DNA of 64,000 bases from an uncultured Coxiella sp. (lineage in GTDB: Bacteria; Pseudomonadota; Gammaproteobacteria; Coxiellales; Coxiellaceae): assembly GCA_902623005.1 (NCBI GenBank), contig CACNSC010000001.1:113049-177048 (forward strand). The letters are read 5' to 3'. Every line of letters starts with the position of its first letter. The first letter of the stretch is position 1. A program made the translations under genes and the position numbers. Shown here in pieces: positions 61,453 through 64,000 of this stretch. The notes beneath the pieces were generated by a model. The model worked only from the letters and a program-made list of their open reading frames with translations. It did no database searches and had not been told where the DNA came from.

Positions 61453-63879
61453 TTATTTCGATGCGTCTTTGTCTGAAGCGGTAGCTGATTTTGTTTTTAC
61501 TTGCTGCAAGCTAGACGGTTTGTCCAGCGGGCTTGGCTTTTTTACTGTCTCAGTTGCCGGTTTTTCAGGACTCGAGTCTGCCGCTTTTTCATTTTTCAAG
61601 CCAGACTGATTATCAATTGGGCTTGACTGTTTTACTGTCTCAGTTACTGGTTTTTCAGGACTTGAATCCACCGCCTTTTCATTTTGCTGCGGTAGTTGAA
61701 TCACTTTATCAGACGACTGGGTCTTGGTGATTTGTTCTGAAGGTTTAGTGTTCGCGGGAAGTGTAGCCTTCACTTCAGTTGGTTTTTGAGTCAGGTCGGA
61801 GGTTTTTACCAGTTGAGTATTTGGGTTGTTTTTCACATCGGCTTTGGGTTGCTCTGGTGTGGTGACTTGATTGCTAGGTTTGGTCTTAGGCACCGGTTTT
61901 TTTCGTGGAGTAGCCTTATTCTCTGTTTGAGCGGGTGAACTGCTTTTAGTTTTTTCAGTCGGACGAGGTTTATCGTTTTGTCGTTGGTGCGATTGAGATT
62001 TTCTTGGGTTTGGCTTGCTGGTCTTGTTCTGCGATTTATTGCGCGCAGTTTGGGAGGTGTTTTTTGAGCCGCTGGTTTTACGCGCCGCACCACCACGATT
62101 GCCACGACGTGAGCCATCATTGGATTTTTGCGTGGCAGTTTTATTCGATTGAGGTTTTCTGTTCTGAGGTTTAGAGGGCGCTTTTACAGGGTGTTTTTCT
62201 TCTTCACTGCCGAACATCATGCCCCAAAGTCGTTTGATAACACCTTCTTGAGGTCTTTTGCTGTAGCCGTAATTGTTATTGCCTGGTGTGGACAAGAATT
62301 GGTTAATTGCCGGTTCTTTACTCTCTTGAGGTTTAGTACTGCGCTTGGTGGTCGCGTCAGGCTTAGGAATCTGTACTAATTGATAGCTTGCTGCTTGATT
62401 GTTTTTTGGATTAGTCAGAATTTTGAAGTCGTAATGTGGTGTTTGAATGTGTGGGTTAGGAATCAGCAACACGTCTAATTGAGAGTGCTTTTTAATTGAC
62501 TCCAGGGAATCTCTTTTCTCGTTCATAATGTACGTGGCTACATCAACTGGCAGTTGTACCTGCAGTTGACCCGAGGAAGTCTTCGCGGCGTGCTCTTGAA
62601 TCATGTGGATGATGGCAAGTGAAAGTGATTCAACACTTCGAATGATTCCACGACCATTGCAATGCTTGCAAATGTTCTGAGTGGTTTTTACTAGGGCAGA
62701 TCGTATGCGTTGGCGTGATAGCTCAAGTAAGCCAAAGCGAGAAATGCGCCCAATTTGTATGCGTGCACGGTCCATGGACATGGCTTCGCGTAAGGTATTC
62801 TCAACTTGGCGTTGATTGCTGGTCGACGTCATGTCGATGAAGTCAATCACGATTAGCCCGCCTATGTCTCTGATTCGCATTTGGCGAGCAATCTCTTCTG
62901 CGGCCTCTTTATTGGTGTGAAAAGCCGTCTCTTCAATGTTGCCACCTTTCGTCGCACGTGCTGAGTTAATATCAATGGCAACCAAGGCTTCTGTGTGATC
63001 GATTACAATAGAGCCACCGGAGGGTAATTGGACTTCATGCTCATAGGCGTTTTCTATTTGTTGCTCGACTTGATAGCGGCTGTACAACGGGAAATGATCG
63101 CTATAGAGCTTAAGGTTGGGTAAGAAGTCTGGTCTGATTTGTTGGATATAGGCTTGGGCGCGATCGTAAGCAGAGGGTTCATCAATAATGACTTCTTCGA
63201 TATCGTGACGCAGGTAGTCTCTGATGGCGCGAATGATAACATCGCTTTCTTTGTGAATCAGGTAAGGGCCTTTTTTGGCCACCGCGGCTTGCTTTACAGC
63301 TTCCCAATAGCGTAATAAGACTTCTAAATCCCATTGCAGTTCTTTCGCACTGCGGCCAACTCCGGCTGTTCTGGCAATTGCACTCATGCCTTCTGGAATG
63401 GCGAGTTCAGCCATGATTTGTTTGAGTTGTTCGCGGTCTTCGCCCTCAATGCGACGCGAAACACCACCCGATTTAACCCGGTTCGGCATAAGGACAAGGT
63501 AAGATCCAGCGAGACTGATGAAGGTTGTTAGTGCCGCACCCTTGGTGCCACGTTCATCTTTTTCAACTTGCACGACTACTTCTTGGCCTTCGCGCAATAG
63601 TTTTTTGATATCAGATTTTTGAATATCGCTTTCAGGTTGAGTGATAAAGTATTCTTCTGAAATTTCCTTTAAGGGCAAGAAGCCGTGCTTTTCACTTCCG
63701 TAGTTGATAAATACGGCGTCAAGATGAGGCTCAATGCTGGTGATGATACCTTTGTAAATGTTGGATTGTTTTTGTTGTTGTTCGGCGTGTTCGATATCTA
63801 GATCAATTAGCAAGCCATTATCAGTGATCGCAACTCGCAGCTCGTCTTGCTGCGTCGCGTTTATAAGCATTTTTTTCAT
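61453..63879 (-). CDS. rne: Ribonuclease E
   Basis: RNase E cuts single-stranded AU-rich RNA and scaffolds the degradosome. 808 residues from ATG 63879 (AAGG about nine bases upstream). N-terminal half: MKKMLINATQQDELRVAI, an S1 domain (about 38-120) with NIYKGIITSIEPHLDAVFIN, the catalytic aspartates in VAIDINSAR and IVIDFIDMT, and the zinc-link C-K-H-C at about residues 404-407. The C-terminal half from about 520 is low-complexity, basic then Pro/Thr/Ser-rich, with a near-duplicated block (DSSPEKPVTETVK and DSSPEKPATETVK). E. coli-type RhlB and enolase sites cannot be recognised. Confidence 0.95.
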   Translation of the reverse strand: MKKMLINATQQDELRVAITDNGLLIDLDIEHAEQQQKQSNIYKGIITSIEPHLDAVFINYGSEKHGFLPLKEISEEYFITQPESDIQKSDIKKLLREGQEVVVQVEKDERGTKGAALTTFISLAGSYLVLMPNRVKSGGVSRRIEGEDREQLKQIMAELAIPEGMSAIARTAGVGRSAKELQWDLEVLLRYWEAVKQAAVAKKGPYLIHKESDVIIRAIRDYLRHDIEEVIIDEPSAYDRAQAYIQQIRPDFLPNLKLYSDHFPLYSRYQVEQQIENAYEHEVQLPSGGSIVIDHTEALVAIDINSARATKGGNIEETAFHTNKEAAEEIARQMRIRDIGGLIVIDFIDMTSTSNQRQVENTLREAMSMDRARIQIGRISRFGLLELSRQRIRSALVKTTQNICKHCNGRGIIRSVESLSLAIIHMIQEHAAKTSSGQLQVQLPVDVATYIMNEKRDSLESIKKHSQLDVLLIPNPHIQTPHYDFKILTNPKNNQAASYQLVQIPKPDATTKRSTKPQESKEPAINQFLSTPGNNNYGYSKRPQEGVIKRLWGMMFGSEEEKHPVKAPSKPQNRKPQSNKTATQKSNDGSRRGNRGGAARKTSGSKNTSQTARNKSQNKTSKPNPRKSQSHQRQNDKPRPTEKTKSSSPAQTENKATPRKKPVPKTKPSNQVTTPEQPKADVKNNPNTQLVKTSDLTQKPTEVKATLPANTKPSEQITKTQSSDKVIQLPQQNEKAVDSSPEKPVTETVKQSSPIDNQSGLKNEKAADSSPEKPATETVKKPSPLDKPSSLQQVKTKSATASDKDASK

Positions 63880-64000
63880 GGTATAAAACCTTCTTATAAG
63901 GGCGCTCAACTGTGCACTAACACAGGTTCGCCAACTGCCCAGTTGTTGCGGGGCAGTATCAATCCTTTTGTCTCAGGCTATTTTTCCTGAGCGCGTTGTC
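63880..64000 (-). promoter_or_regulatory. 5' leader of rne
   Basis: The 120 bases before rne contain two short hairpins (CTGCCC...GGGGCAG near 63937-63957, and CTCAGG...CCTGAG near 63974-63993). In E. coli the rne leader is structured and used for autoregulation; a similar role here is inference. The region continues outside the window. Confidence 0.35.

Noticed and set aside
61533..62379. Plus-strand and alternative minus frames over the RNase E tail
   Set aside because: They arise from the low-complexity codons of the rne scaffold region; the rne frame is continuous from its conserved N-terminus.

Overview
The window looks like a chromosomal segment of a low-GC gammaproteobacterium. The housekeeping block nadE, rpsF-rpsR-(DUF2232)-rplI-dnaB-alr and rne has gammaproteobacterial order and protein character. 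The combination of a P-type (VirB/Lvh-like) type IV secretion locus, a surface-glycan island and many decayed genes would fit a host-associated lineage such as Legionellales or a relative. That placement is inference; no rRNA gene is present.

Layout. 1-11942: housekeeping genes. These are the tail of a lipid/polyprenol-kinase-like membrane protein, a small outer-membrane barrel, nadE with a Mth938-domain gene, the ribosomal-protein/replication operon, alanine racemase, an LplT-like transporter with a remnant acyltransferase domain, galE, and a secreted propeller-like protein. 11943-12547: an AT-rich leader with an RfaH-recruiting ops element (12505-12516) and a run of ten G directly before the first glycan gene. 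12548-38162: a surface polysaccharide (probably O-antigen) locus whose enzymes parallel the Pseudomonas aeruginosa O5 type. WbpA/B/E/D/I homologues would make UDP-ManNAc3NAcA. WbpG plus HisH/HisF-type partners would convert an acetamido to an acetamidino group. WbpM, a WbpK/V-like reductase and WbpL would make and load the initiating sugar. Wzx, Wzy and several GT4 transferases complete it. Unusual members are a single-chain fusion of a class II glutaminase with a WbpG-like amidotransferase (28316-30172) and an AsnB-like protein with a degenerate glutaminase half. The locus carries two decayed stretches, at 26620-28193 and 32209-34142.

38163-46918: accessory region with a second flippase-like protein, an asparagine-synthetase/aspartate-carbamoyltransferase-like gene pair on the minus strand, an IS66 relic that truncates an alcohol-dehydrogenase gene, a GH18 chitinase-like protein with a C-terminal membrane anchor, and an unknown membrane-anchored protein. 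47165-49986: a small secreted protein, a UDP-glucuronate-4-epimerase-like gene and two DUF2147 proteins. 50116-58982: a compact virB2-B3-B4-B5-lipoprotein-lipoprotein-B6-B8-B9-B10-B11 operon without virB1 or virD4 in the window. 59102-64000: two small membrane proteins, an unknown soluble protein, and rne (RNase E) with a long low-complexity tail.

Many genes overlap by 4 bases (ATGA), so the glycan block and the T4SS block each look like long polycistronic units. Start codons were moved inward from the longest reading frame wherever a ribosome-binding site or family alignment favoured it. All family names rest on motif recognition by eye; no database search was run.
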